The notes: generated by a model from the letters alone, not told the origin. Counted from the first letter of the stretch, positions 1 to 8,294 are shown. The stretch: 64,000 bases of DNA from 188UL27-1 sp038526275 (GCA_038526275.1 JBCBGY010000004.1:1-64000), one strand, 5' to 3'. Made by a program: numbers and translations.

Positions 1-214
1 GCTTGACCGTCTTCTCATCTGCCGGGCGGTCGTTTTCCAGCATGTCCTTGATCAGGTAGATGCGGCCCCGTGGGCTGTCCAACTCGTCGCCCAGCACCTG
101 ATAGGTTGGGCAGGTGGCGGTGCAAAATCCGCAATGGACGCAGTTGCGCAAGATCTCGTTCGAGCGGGCAATGCCCGGATCCTGAAGCTGTTCTTCGGTA
201 AATGTGGTTTGCAT
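1..214 (-). CDS. glcF: Glycolate oxidase iron-sulfur subunit GlcF (5' part only)
   Basis: This is the N-terminal 71 residues of GlcF; the rest runs off the left edge. The protein starts MQTTFTEEQL and carries a ferredoxin-type cluster motif, CVHCGFCTATCP, at about residues 25-36, followed by the family-typical LDSPRGRIYL. GlcF is the Fe-S subunit of the membrane-associated GlcDEF complex, which oxidises glycolate to glyoxylate and passes electrons to quinone. It lies 13 nt downstream of glcE on the same strand, so the order glcD-glcE-glcF is that of the classic operon. Identification is firm from the motif and the context; only the truncation limits it. Confidence 0.93.
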   Translation of the reverse strand, partial: MQTTFTEEQLQDPGIARSNEILRNCVHCGFCTATCPTYQVLGDELDSPRGRIYLIKDMLENDRPADEKTVK

Positions 215-227
215 ACTTACTCTGCCG

Positions 228-1373
228 TCAGGCCAGCAGGCCGGGGTTGAGAATTCCGCGCGGGTCGAACTTCTGGCGCAGCCCGTCGGACAAACGGGCC
301 AAGGGCGCCGGTTCGGGATGAAAGCGCTGCGTCTCGGCGGGCGCCCCATCTGCGGTTTTGATCAGCGTCGCATGGCCGGGCAGGCCCTGCATCAGCGCGC
401 GAAGGTCTGTGCCCTTGGGCAAAGCGGCCCAAATCAGCCCCCCGCCCCAGTCGTAAAGCTTGGGCACGTTGCCAAGCCTTGCGCCCAACACCGGGCCATT
501 GCTTGGTTTCACGGATACCCGCCAAAGGTCGCCGGCTTGGTCGGCCAAAGGACGCACGTCGCGAATGGCCCGCCAGGTGGCGGCCGCACTTTCAGGATCG
601 CGATCCACGGTTAGGTCTGCCAGGGGTTCTAGCAGGTTGGTCAATTGGGTGACGCGGTAGGCTACCGAGTCGGCAAACCCTTCCAGGCGGATAAGTGTGA
701 CCGTCTCCGACCCGGTCGCATCATGGGCCGCCCCGGTGACTTCAAAAGGCGAAGACAGCGCCTTGGAGAGCACTGCGACAGCCTGTTCGTCAGAAAGGCC
801 CCGTGCAGAAAGCGTGGCTTGAGCCGCGACATTGGGCAAAACTTTGAAGGCAACCTCTGTCAGCACGCCAAGCGTACCGCGGCTGCCCGCCATCAGCTTT
901 ACAAGGTCATACCCGGTGACGTTCTTCATCACTCGGCCACCGTTCTTGATAATGTCGCCGCTGCCATCGACGAAACGAACGCCGATCAGGCTGTCGCGAC
1001 AGGCCCCCGCCTGAATGCGTCGCGGACCAGACGCATTGGCGGCCACTGCTCCGCCGATGGTCGACAAGCCCGTTCCACCCGCGGCAGCGTCGTCGGTGCC
1101 AAGCAGTGCGCGCATATCGGGAGGCTCGAACGGTAGGCGCTGATTTTCGGCGGCCAGGGTCGCCTCGATCTCGGCCAGCGGAGTTCCGGCTTGGGCCACG
1201 ATGGTCAAAGCGCCCGGTTCATAAAGCGACACACCGTTCAGGCCTGCTGTTGAAAGCGCGTCTCCGAGTGCCGGTTCGCCAAAGGTTCGGGTCCCGCCTC
1301 CGACGACCCGCAAAGGGCCTGAGGCAGAGCGCACGGCTTCCGCAAGTTCGGCTTCAGATTGGGGAGTAATCAT
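228..1373 (-). CDS. glcE: Glycolate oxidase FAD-binding subunit GlcE
   Basis: This is a 381-residue FAD-binding subunit of glycolate oxidase. The start at 1373 (MITPQSEAEL) lies 2 nt after the glcD stop; an upstream in-frame ATG at 1454 would sit inside glcD and is less likely. The FAD_binding_4 domain covers the N-terminal half, with RVVGGGTRTFG near residue 20 and STIGGAVAANASGPRR near residue 110. KNVTGYDLVKLMAGSRGTLG is the usual FAD-site block. Compared with GlcD it is shorter and lacks the HAGDGN block, as expected for GlcE. It is probably co-translated with glcD and glcF. Confidence 0.93.
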   Translation of the reverse strand: MITPQSEAELAEAVRSASGPLRVVGGGTRTFGEPALGDALSTAGLNGVSLYEPGALTIVAQAGTPLAEIEATLAAENQRLPFEPPDMRALLGTDDAAAGGTGLSTIGGAVAANASGPRRIQAGACRDSLIGVRFVDGSGDIIKNGGRVMKNVTGYDLVKLMAGSRGTLGVLTEVAFKVLPNVAAQATLSARGLSDEQAVAVLSKALSSPFEVTGAAHDATGSETVTLIRLEGFADSVAYRVTQLTNLLEPLADLTVDRDPESAAATWRAIRDVRPLADQAGDLWRVSVKPSNGPVLGARLGNVPKLYDWGGGLIWAALPKGTDLRALMQGLPGHATLIKTADGAPAETQRFHPEPAPLARLSDGLRQKFDPRGILNPGLLA

Positions 1374-1375
1374 GG

Positions 1376-2824
1376 TCACGCCGCCTTCGGGCCACCAGCG
1401 CGGCGGGTTGCGGTAGCTTCCAGAGGAAACACCTTTGCCGGATTCAAAAGCCACGTCGGGTCGAACACGTCTTTGACCCTCATTTGAAGTTCCAGATCTT
1501 CAGGTCCAAACTGCGCCGTCATGAGGTCACGCTTTTCGATGCCGACGCCATGCTCGCCCGTCAAACAGCCACCAACCTCGACACAGAGCTTCAGGATCTC
1601 GGCACCCAAGGCCTCGCAAGTTTCCAGATCGCCGGGCTTGTTGGCATCAAACAGGATCAGCGGGTGCATATTTCCATCGCCCGCATGGAATACATTGCCG
1701 ACATCCAAGCCATGTTCCTTTGACAGCTCCCCGATCCGGCGCAGCACAAAAGGCAGGCTTGAGACCGGTATTGTCCCGTCGAGGCACATATAGTCGTTAA
1801 GCTGACCGATCGCGCCGAAAGCAGATTTTCGGCCAAGCCAGATCTTTGCGCTTTCCTCTGGCGAACTGCTTTCGCGTAACTCCACAGGGTTATGCTTGCG
1901 GGCGATTTGCAGGATTACACCAAGCTGTTCGTCGATTTCCGCGTCCGATCCTTCAACCTCGACAATCAGCAGCGCCTCGCAGTCCGGATAGCCCGCATTG
2001 GCAAAATTGTCGGATGTTTCGATGCAAAGGCGATCCATAAATTCAATCGCCACCGGCAGAACGCCCGCCTTAATGATGTCGGCCACGCAAGCGCCCGCCA
2101 CTTCGCTGCTGTCGAACCCCATCAGAACAGGCCGCGCCCCTTCCGGTTTGGGTAGAATCCGAAGGGTAGCCTCCGTCACGATGCCAAGTTGCCCTTCGCT
2201 GCCGCAAATCAGGCCCAACAGATCGTAACCCGGCGCATCAAGGTGGGCGCCACCGATTTCCGTGATCGTGCCGTCCATCAGAACAAGCTTCACCCCAAGT
2301 AGGTTATTGGTCGTGACGCCATATTTGAGGCAATGCGCTCCACCAGAATTCATCGCAATATTGCCGGCAATGGCACAGGCGAGTTGGCTGGACGGGTCAG
2401 GCGCATAGAAGAACCCATCTTCCTCAACGGCTCCGGTCACGCTGAGGTTCGTGCGCCCGGTCTGCACCCGGATGTAGCGGTCGTCGTAGTTGGTCTCGAG
2501 CACGTCATTCATACGCGCAACACCCAGGATCACGCTATCGGCTGTGGGCAATGCTCCACCGGCCAGCGATGTACCAGCGCCACGCGGCACGACGGGTACG
2601 CCTTCGGCATGGCAAATCCGCAAAACCGCGGCAACCTCTTCCGTGGTCCGGGGCAACACGGCAGCAAGAGGTGGACACCGATAGGCCGTCAGGGCATCGC
2701 ATTCATAGGCCCGCGTCTCTGCCAGATCGGAAATCACTCCGTCCGCCCCGAGCACGCGTTCCAACAGACCGACGATCCGGCCTTTCTTGGCCACCACGGC
2801 AGCGTTCGGCACAGGCATTTCCAT
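1376..2824 (-). CDS. glcD: Glycolate oxidase catalytic flavoprotein subunit GlcD
   Basis: This 482-residue FAD-linked oxidase is the catalytic subunit that oxidises glycolate (and often D-lactate) to the 2-oxo acid. The ATG at 2824 is chosen because GGGAGG lies 5 nt upstream; in-frame ATGs further upstream would run through the intergenic operator. Visible blocks are VVPRGAGTSLAGGA (FAD pyrophosphate site), SSQLACAIAGNIAMNSGG, VFHAGDGNMHP and GGCLTGEHGVGIEK, all typical of the GlcD/D-2-hydroxyacid dehydrogenase family. It heads the glcDEF operon and is divergent from the DUF599 gene at 2916. The intergenic inverted repeat suggests control by a GlcC/LldR-like GntR regulator. Confidence 0.95.
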   Translation of the reverse strand: MEMPVPNAAVVAKKGRIVGLLERVLGADGVISDLAETRAYECDALTAYRCPPLAAVLPRTTEEVAAVLRICHAEGVPVVPRGAGTSLAGGALPTADSVILGVARMNDVLETNYDDRYIRVQTGRTNLSVTGAVEEDGFFYAPDPSSQLACAIAGNIAMNSGGAHCLKYGVTTNNLLGVKLVLMDGTITEIGGAHLDAPGYDLLGLICGSEGQLGIVTEATLRILPKPEGARPVLMGFDSSEVAGACVADIIKAGVLPVAIEFMDRLCIETSDNFANAGYPDCEALLIVEVEGSDAEIDEQLGVILQIARKHNPVELRESSSPEESAKIWLGRKSAFGAIGQLNDYMCLDGTIPVSSLPFVLRRIGELSKEHGLDVGNVFHAGDGNMHPLILFDANKPGDLETCEALGAEILKLCVEVGGCLTGEHGVGIEKRDLMTAQFGPEDLELQMRVKDVFDPTWLLNPAKVFPLEATATRRAGGPKAA

Positions 2825-2846
2825 TATGGCCTCCCACGAAAACAAC

Positions 2847-2871
2847 AATTGGTAAGATAATATAACCAATT
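2847..2871. promoter_or_regulatory. AATTGGT/ACCAATT inverted repeat, putative GntR-type operator of glcD
   Basis: There is a perfect 7-bp inverted repeat, AATTGGT at 2847-2853 and ACCAATT at 2865-2871, with an 11-bp AT-rich spacer. It lies 22 bp upstream of the glcD start and about 45 bp before the divergent DUF599 gene. The half-sites equal those recognised by FadR-subfamily GntR regulators such as PdhR and LldR, but those usually have a 3-bp spacer. Use as an operator for a glycolate- or lactate-responsive regulator is inference. Confidence 0.45.
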
Positions 2872-2915
2872 TTTGCGGCTGGCAAGTTAAGTGCCCGCAC
2901 CGGTATGGTCGCACC

Positions 2916-3626
2916 ATGGATTTTATGGAGCGCCTTGCCCTACTGAACCCGCTCGACGCTGTGGCGGTTCTGTCAATGTTTGCAAGCTGGATGATTGTCA
3001 GTTGGCGTATCGAACATCCGGGCAAAGATAAGCTATCGGTCACGGCCCTAATGTCGGATTACCGGCGCGAATGGATGCGGACTTTTGTGACCCGACAGCC
3101 GCGCATCTTCGATTCCCAAATTCTGGGTGGCCTGCGGCAGGGGACAGCCTTTTTTGCGTCAAGCAGTATCATCGCCCTTGGCGGCGTATTGGCTTTGGCC
3201 GGGAATACCGCGCCGCTGCAAGGCGTTGCCACACAACTTGCCGCGCAGGAAGTTCCGGCCCTGATCTGGCAACTCAAGCTGGTTCTGGTTGGGATCTGCC
3301 TGGTGAACTCATTCCTGAAGTTTGTCTGGGCAAACCGGCTTTTCGGCTATTGCGCAGTTGTCATGTCTGCCGTGCCCAACGACCCCGATGATCCCCAAGC
3401 CTATGTCATGGCGGGCCAAGCTGCGGAACTGAACATTCGGGCCGCCATAAACTTTAATCGAGGTTTGCGATCAGTCTATTACGCCTTGGCCGCTGTCACT
3501 TGGCTGCTTGGGCCCTTGGCCTTGCTGGTGGCCACAACGCTCACTGTATGGACCCTGTGGAGCCGCGAATTCAATTCGATCCCGCGCACGATCCTGCTGG
3601 GCACGTACGACCCCACGAAACGGTGA
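2916..3626 (+). CDS. DUF599 family membrane protein
   Basis: This 236-residue integral membrane protein belongs to the DUF599 family of unknown function. It has about four hydrophobic segments: residues 12-32, 80-100, 120-145 and 190-215. Family-like blocks include the start-proximal LNPLDAVAVLSMFASWM, the segment RREWMRTFVTRQPRIFDSQI and the C-terminal AELNIRAAINFNRGLRSVYYA. It is divergent from glcD, and the two share a 91-bp intergenic region. No reaction can be assigned. The sequence shows only a conserved small membrane protein, and the link to glycolate metabolism is position alone. Confidence 0.8.
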   Translation: MDFMERLALLNPLDAVAVLSMFASWMIVSWRIEHPGKDKLSVTALMSDYRREWMRTFVTRQPRIFDSQILGGLRQGTAFFASSSIIALGGVLALAGNTAPLQGVATQLAAQEVPALIWQLKLVLVGICLVNSFLKFVWANRLFGYCAVVMSAVPNDPDDPQAYVMAGQAAELNIRAAINFNRGLRSVYYALAAVTWLLGPLALLVATTLTVWTLWSREFNSIPRTILLGTYDPTKR

Positions 3627-3677
3627 TCGAAGGCACAATTCATCAATGCTAAACAGTCCGCAACAGGAGGGGGTACC

Positions 3678-4043
3678 ATGATCCGAACGACCTTAGGCGC
3701 GAGTCTACTGGCCTTTGCCGCAACGTCACTAACAGCGGATCCGGCTGTAATTGAAAACGTAGAGGCCAGGGCAAGCGGTGCAGACTGGACCTTTTCGGTG
3801 ACACTGCGTCACGGTGATACGGGCTGGGATGACTATGCCGACGGTTGGCGCGTGGTTGCACCGGATGGCACGGTCCTGGGCACGCGGGTGTTGGTACACC
3901 CGCATGTGAACGAACAGCCATTCACACGCAGCTTGGGCGGTGTGGCCATCCCGGACGGGGTGACGGAGGTGCGGATCGAAGCCCGCACTCTGACAGAAGG
4001 CTGGACCAGCACGGCTGTGACGTACCGCCTGCCAGGCAGTTGA
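3678..4043 (+). CDS. Small exported protein of unknown function
   Basis: This is a 121-residue protein with an N-terminal hydrophobic signal of about 18 residues (MIRTTLGASLLAFAATSLT), so it is probably periplasmic. The ATG at 3678 has a strong AGGAGG 7 nt upstream. The mature part is rich in beta-prone stretches (WTFSVTLRHGDTGWDDYADGW, YRLPGS end) and has no cysteine, which suggests a small beta-sandwich. I recognise similar proteins only as conserved hypotheticals and assign no function. A strong hairpin follows the stop codon by 12 nt. Confidence 0.75.
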   Translation: MIRTTLGASLLAFAATSLTADPAVIENVEARASGADWTFSVTLRHGDTGWDDYADGWRVVAPDGTVLGTRVLVHPHVNEQPFTRSLGGVAIPDGVTEVRIEARTLTEGWTSTAVTYRLPGS

Positions 4044-4055
4044 TCTTAAAGCAAA

Positions 4056-4078
4056 AAGGCCGCCCAACTGGCGGCCTT
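4056..4078. terminator. Bidirectional rho-independent terminator
   Basis: The sequence contains a perfect 9-bp stem, AAGGCCGCC (4056-4064) and GGCGGCCTT (4070-4078), with a 5-nt loop and a run of A on the left. It sits between two convergent genes, the small exported protein (stop at 4043) and rpmJ (stop at 4099). It could therefore terminate both; the A-run gives a U-tract for the minus-strand transcript. Confidence 0.75.
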
Positions 4079-4098
4079 CATCCAATCCCAAACCTGTC

Positions 4099-4224
4099 TT
4101 AGCCCTGGCGGGCCTTGAACCGGCGCTGGGTCTTGTTGATGACGTATACGCGGCCCTTGCGGCGCACGACACGGCAATCGCGGTGCCGGCTTTTCAGCGA
4201 GCGGAGCGAGTTCTTGACCTTCAT
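4099..4224 (-). CDS. rpmJ: 50S ribosomal protein L36, zinc-free type
   Basis: This encodes a 41-residue basic protein beginning MKVKNSLRSLKSRHRDCRVV and ending in RRFKARQG, which matches ribosomal protein L36. It is the longer form lacking the CxxC...CxxxxH zinc ribbon: only one Cys is present. The length, the motif RKGRVYVINKTQRRFKARQG and the stand-alone position are typical of alphaproteobacteria. The convergent terminator at 4056-4078 serves as its 3' end. Too short for ordinary ORF length cut-offs, it is nevertheless secure. Confidence 0.95.
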   Translation of the reverse strand: MKVKNSLRSLKSRHRDCRVVRRKGRVYVINKTQRRFKARQG

Positions 4225-4292
4225 CGGTCGTCCTTCCTATGCGCGGCGCGGGAGCGCCTGATTTACGTTTCGGCCCATCCAAGGCCAGCTCA

Positions 4293-4367
4293 TGGTGGGC
4301 GATACTGGGATCGAACCAGTGACCCCTTCGATGTCAACGAAGTGCTCTACCGCTGAGCTAATCGCCC
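4293..4367 (-). tRNA. tRNA-Val (GAC)
   Basis: This is a 75-nt tRNA read on the minus strand, from GGGCGATTAGCTCAGCGG to a genomically encoded CCA. The 7-bp acceptor stem GGGCGAT/ATCGCCC, D arm, anticodon stem CTTCG/CGAAG and T arm with GGTTCGAT all form. The anticodon loop TTGACAT gives anticodon GAC, which decodes GUC valine. Confidence 0.96.
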
Positions 4368-4504
4368 TTACCCACAATCCCAAAAATGCCCCAGTTGGGA
4401 CTCAGAATGTAAAGGTCCGAGCCGTATAGGGGGAAGGCGCATTTGGTTCAAGGGCTTTTGGAGATCACAAGAATCCGTCTATGTTGATCCCCACAGGAGT
4501 AGGC

Positions 4505-5365
4505 ATGGCTCATCAATCATTCCGGCTTTTGCAGCCGCCAGTTCGGACAACGAGCGTCATTTTCGCGTCGCCCCATAGTGGTAACGCGTATCCTTGGTCG
4601 TTTCTGCGCCGGACAGTACTGGATGATCACGCTATTCGCTCGTCCGAAGATGCCTATGTCGACCAGCTGTTTGAAGCCGCGCCGGGCCTTGGCGCCACAC
4701 TCCTGGTCGCGGACGTGCCGCGCGCCTTCGTCGATCTTAACCGGAGCACCGAAGAACTGGATCCGGCCTTGATCGAAGGGATCAAGAGCACCTCGCATAA
4801 TCCGCGCGTCAGTTCAGGGCTTGGAGTGATTCCCAGAGTTGTGGCCAATGGTCGCGCCATCTACCGGGGCAAACTCGACCGGTCTGAAGCACGGGCACGC
4901 TTGGATGATCACTGGTATCCTTACCACGCGGCCTTGCAGAACCAACTCGACGCAGCCAAAGCCGAATTTGGACAGGCGATTTTGATCGACTGTCACTCGA
5001 TGCCGCATGAAGCGATCGATGCAATTTCGGGCGACGGCAAGAATTGGCCCCAAGTCGTTTTGGGCGATCGGTTTGGGGCAGCGTGCGCCCCAGCGATCGT
5101 TAATCGAATCGAAGCGGCTTTTCAGCGCGCTGGCCTACGGGTTGCTCGGAACGCGCCATTCGCGGGGGCTTATGTGACCCAGGCATATGGACGACCTTCT
5201 CGAAACCAACATGCGGTGCAAGTTGAAATCGACCGTTCGCTTTACATGAACGAAGCCACGATCGAGCCCAACGAGCACTATGACCGGTTCAAGGCTCAAA
5301 TTACGCAAGCCATGTCCGAGATCGTTGACATTGGTCGCGCGTCCCAACCTCTGGCCGCCGAATAG
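4505..5365 (+). CDS. N-formylglutamate amidohydrolase family protein
   Basis: This 286-residue enzyme belongs to the N-formylglutamate amidohydrolase (FGase) family, which hydrolyses N-formyl-L-glutamate at the end of one histidine degradation route. The start at 4505 (MAHQSFRLL) is preferred over 4481 because AGGAG lies 5 nt before it. Key blocks are FASPHSGNAYP (residues 23-33), SSEDAYVDQLF, DVPRAFVDLNRS, DCHSMPH (metal-site His) and the C-terminal QVEIDRSLYMNE. No hut genes are nearby, so its actual substrate is not settled by context. Many roseobacters carry stand-alone copies. Confidence 0.88.
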   Translation: MAHQSFRLLQPPVRTTSVIFASPHSGNAYPWSFLRRTVLDDHAIRSSEDAYVDQLFEAAPGLGATLLVADVPRAFVDLNRSTEELDPALIEGIKSTSHNPRVSSGLGVIPRVVANGRAIYRGKLDRSEARARLDDHWYPYHAALQNQLDAAKAEFGQAILIDCHSMPHEAIDAISGDGKNWPQVVLGDRFGAACAPAIVNRIEAAFQRAGLRVARNAPFAGAYVTQAYGRPSRNQHAVQVEIDRSLYMNEATIEPNEHYDRFKAQITQAMSEIVDIGRASQPLAAE

Positions 5366-5480
5366 CCATTGAGCGGGTAAAGGCCAAACTCAAAAACGAA
5401 ATTGACTGTGCAACGCGCGTTGGACGCGCCGAGCCGTAGTGAACTTTCGGCGGGTGTCATAGAGAACGAGGGAGGAGGAG

Positions 5481-5556
5481 TGGTGAGCCGTGCAGGATTC
5501 GAACCTGCGACCCACTGATTAAAAGTCAGTTGCTCTACCAACTGAGCTAACGGCCC
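5481..5556 (-). tRNA. tRNA-Lys (TTT)
   Basis: This is a 76-nt tRNA on the minus strand with an encoded CCA. The acceptor stem GGGCCGT/ACGGCTC has one G-U pair, and the anticodon stem is CTGAC/ATCAG with loop CTTTTAA, giving anticodon TTT (lysine). The T loop GGTTCGAATCC is canonical. Confidence 0.96.
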
Positions 5557-5747
5557 ACTCTCTGCTGGTTTGATGCCCGGCAACCTCACCATTCGGCAAA
5601 GACTTACCACCGCAACGGCGTGCACCACCGGCAGGCTTGCGGTCTAGGCAAAGGGCGAAGGGAGGTCAAGCGAAAATCCAACGGAAAATTAAGGATGTCT
5701 GACAGCGGTTACCGGGACTACTGGCAATGTGCATCTGACCCCCGTAT

Positions 5748-6611
5748 ATGCGCTCCATGCGTGATGATGTCGCCTCAACCGGCCTGCCCTTCTTGAAGAT
5801 GCACGGCCTCGGCAACGACTTCGTTGTCCTCGACCTTAGGGCCACCAATAGGGTGTTGCCCCCCGCTTTGGTGCGCGCTGTGGCGGACAGGCGAAGAGGG
5901 GTGGGATTCGACCAGCTTGCTTTGATCTACACGGGGACGCGGCCAGACATCGCCGCCACCTTGCGGTTTTATAATGCCGATGGTTCGGTTTCTGCGACAT
6001 GCGGAAACGCTACCCGCTGCATCGCCGAGCATCTCATGCGCGAAATGGGTCGCGCTTCGCTTACGTTGGAAACGGAACGCGGTGCGCTCGCCTGTGAAGC
6101 GATGGAGGATGGCCGGACAGGGGTCAATATGGGCCATCCCATCTTGGACTGGAAGGACATTCCGTTGGCCAGAGAGGTCGACACGTTGGCATTGCCGCTT
6201 GAGGGCAAGCCTGCTGCCACCGGTATGGGCAATCCGCATTGTACCTTCTTCGTGGATGATGTTGAGGCCGTTGACTTGGACACTTTCGGCCCGGCCATAG
6301 AGCATGATCCTCTCTTTCCAGAACGGACCAACGTTCAGGTCGCGCAGGTGTTGGCACCGGACCGCTTGAGGGTGCGCGTATGGGAACGGGGTGTCGGCAT
6401 CACTCTGGCCTCTGGGTCGTCCTCCTGTGCTGTCGCCGTTGCCGCAGCCCGCAGGGGCCTAACAGACCGGCAGGTGTCACTGGACCTTGATGGCGGCACA
6501 CTGGAAATCGCGTGGCGGGATGATGGTGTCTGGATGGTCGGACCCACAGCCCATGTCTTCAACGGGGAATTGACGCCCCGCTTTCTGGCTGACTTACAAG
6601 ATGGACCGTAA
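5748..6611 (+). CDS. dapF: Diaminopimelate epimerase (second catalytic Cys replaced by Ser)
   Basis: This 287-residue protein matches DapF, which interconverts LL- and meso-diaminopimelate for lysine and peptidoglycan. Family blocks are KMHGLGNDFVVLD (17-29), FYNADGSVSATCGNATRC with catalytic Cys85, GMGNPHCTFFV (159-169), and WERGVGITLASGSSSCAVAVAA. In characterised enzymes the last block reads TLACGTGACA and its first Cys is the second acid/base; here that position is Ser222. The ATG at 5748 has no clear Shine-Dalgarno; 5757 is an alternative. The last 11 nt overlap mtaB, so the two are probably translationally coupled. No other dapF is in the window. Confidence 0.9.
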   Translation: MRSMRDDVASTGLPFLKMHGLGNDFVVLDLRATNRVLPPALVRAVADRRRGVGFDQLALIYTGTRPDIAATLRFYNADGSVSATCGNATRCIAEHLMREMGRASLTLETERGALACEAMEDGRTGVNMGHPILDWKDIPLAREVDTLALPLEGKPAATGMGNPHCTFFVDDVEAVDLDTFGPAIEHDPLFPERTNVQVAQVLAPDRLRVRVWERGVGITLASGSSSCAVAVAAARRGLTDRQVSLDLDGGTLEIAWRDDGVWMVGPTAHVFNGELTPRFLADLQDGP

Positions 6612-7860
6612 GGCGCCCGTCTTTCAGACGTTCGGTTGCCGGTTGAATGCCTATGAAACCGAAACGATGCGCGAACTCGCTGCATCTGCCGGTGTCGAGA
6701 ACGCTGTCATCGTTAATACCTGCGCTGTGACGGCCGAAGCTGTCCGGAAGGCGCGCCAAGATATTCGCAAGCTTCGCCGAGAGAACCCTGATGCCGCCCT
6801 GATAGTCACCGGCTGCGCGGCTCAGACCGACCCGGACAGTTTCGCCGCCATGCCCGAAGTGACCCATGTCATCGGCAACAGCGAAAAGATGACCGCGGAA
6901 ACGTGGCGCGGCCTGGCTCCCGACCTGATCCAGCAGTCAGAGCCTGTCCAGGTCAATGACATCATGTCGGTCAAGGAAACGGCCGGCCATATGATCGACG
7001 GGTTTGGCGCGCGGTCCCGCGCCTATGTACAAGTGCAAAATGGCTGTGACCATAGATGCACCTTTTGCATCATACCCTTCGGTCGGGGGAATTCCCGTTC
7101 TGTGCCCGCAGGTGTGGTTGTGGATCAGATCCGCCGCCTGGTGGACCGTGGTTACCGGGAGGTGGTGCTTACGGGCGTTGACCTCACCAGCTGGGGGGCA
7201 GATCTGCCGGGCAAGCCGCCTTTGGGCAATCTGGTTCAACGGATCCTGAAGCTGGTGCCCGATTTGCCCCGTTTGCGCATCAGTTCAATCGATTCAATCG
7301 AGGTCGACGATGCCCTGATGGAGTGCATTGCGTCAGAGGCCCGGCTGATGCCGCATCTTCATCTGTCGCTCCAGGCGGGCGACGATATGGTGCTGAAACG
7401 GATGAAACGGCGTCATTTGCGGGACGATGCAATCGGGTTCTGCAGAGAGGCGCGCCAGCGTCGGCCCGATCTGACATTCGGGGCCGACATCATCGCTGGT
7501 TTTCCGACCGAGACCGACGAGATGTTTGAGAATTCGTTGTCACTGGTCGAGGCGTGCGACCTCACATGGCTTCACGTTTTTCCGTATTCACCTCGACCCG
7601 GAACTCCTGCGGCCCGGATGCCTCAGGTGGATGGCAGGACGATCAGAGAACGTGCCGCGCGCCTGCGCGACGCCGGAGTTCGACAGGTTCGCGCGCATTT
7701 GCAGGCTCAAGTGGGCAAACAGCATGACATCCTGTTGGAAAGCCCGCGCATGGGACGGACCGCGCAGTTCACTGAGGTGCAGTTCGGGACCGACCAACCG
7801 ACGGGCCACATCGTTCAGGCCGAAATCCTTGGGACAACAGAGACGAGTTTGCGGGCCTGA
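6601..7860 (+). CDS. mtaB: tRNA t6A37 methylthiotransferase MtaB
   Basis: This 419-residue radical-SAM methylthiotransferase converts t6A37 to ms2t6A37 in tRNAs reading ANN codons. The N-terminal UPF0004 domain supplies Cys13, Cys41 and Cys72 for the auxiliary cluster. The radical-SAM motif CDHRCTFC follows at Cys149/153/156, then the IPFGRGNSRS block typical of the MtaB branch rather than MiaB or RimO. The C-terminal part is a weak TRAM-like region. It overlaps dapF by 11 nt; a dapF-mtaB pairing is common in Rhodobacteraceae. Confidence 0.92.
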   Translation: MDRKAPVFQTFGCRLNAYETETMRELAASAGVENAVIVNTCAVTAEAVRKARQDIRKLRRENPDAALIVTGCAAQTDPDSFAAMPEVTHVIGNSEKMTAETWRGLAPDLIQQSEPVQVNDIMSVKETAGHMIDGFGARSRAYVQVQNGCDHRCTFCIIPFGRGNSRSVPAGVVVDQIRRLVDRGYREVVLTGVDLTSWGADLPGKPPLGNLVQRILKLVPDLPRLRISSIDSIEVDDALMECIASEARLMPHLHLSLQAGDDMVLKRMKRRHLRDDAIGFCREARQRRPDLTFGADIIAGFPTETDEMFENSLSLVEACDLTWLHVFPYSPRPGTPAARMPQVDGRTIRERAARLRDAGVRQVRAHLQAQVGKQHDILLESPRMGRTAQFTEVQFGTDQPTGHIVQAEILGTTETSLRA

Positions 7861-7873
7861 GGACGCCGTCCGT

Positions 7874-8089
7874 TCACACGAAGTGAGCGAAGATTTCGCC
7901 TTGCCGCATAAGCCTGTCCCGCAGGCGCCCTTCCGACTGTGGAGCCCGCGCAGGGACGCTGACCAGTAGCGTTCTGCGAAGCAATTCAGCCCCGGGAAAG
8001 GGTTGGATCACCACATCTATGTCTGCCTGAACACGTTGATCCCCTTGGATCCAGCGCGCATCAGCGATCTTCGTGTTAAGGATTCTCAT
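7874..8089 (-). CDS. Small conserved-looking protein of unknown function
   Basis: A 71-residue reading frame (MRILNTKIADARW...) is supported by a strong Shine-Dalgarno, GGGAGGAG four nt before the ATG at 8089. It faces mtaB convergently across a 13-nt gap, and the coding frame fills most of the space. It has no signal peptide, membrane segment or recognised motif; composition is ordinary with alternating polar and hydrophobic residues. The ribosome binding site is the main reason to accept it. Function is unknown. Confidence 0.55.
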   Translation of the reverse strand: MRILNTKIADARWIQGDQRVQADIDVVIQPFPGAELLRRTLLVSVPARAPQSEGRLRDRLMRQGEIFAHFV

Positions 8090-8195
8090 AAATCTCCTCC
8101 CTCGTGCTCTTCACACAGTATCGGGGCCGGATCCCGGAAAAGAGGGGAATGACACGGCGTTGTACCCCGTTTCCGAAAGGTTCGGAGCGTAGGAT

Positions 8196-8224
8196 CTTGC
8201 CAATGCGGTTCCGGCTGCCCATTT
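8196..8224 (+). promoter_or_regulatory. Candidate RpoH (heat-shock) promoter of clpB
   Basis: CTTGCC at 8196-8201 and CCCATTT at 8218-8224 are separated by 16 bp, about 70 bp before the clpB start. These resemble the sigma-32 elements CTTGAA and CCCATNT. clpB is a classical RpoH target, so the assignment is plausible, but it rests on sequence similarity only. Confidence 0.4.
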
Positions 8225-8294
8225 CACATCTGGGTCCGGCGAACAGGCTGCCGAAGCGGATGTTTGCGGGGATGCTGAACGGAAGGAGATACCG

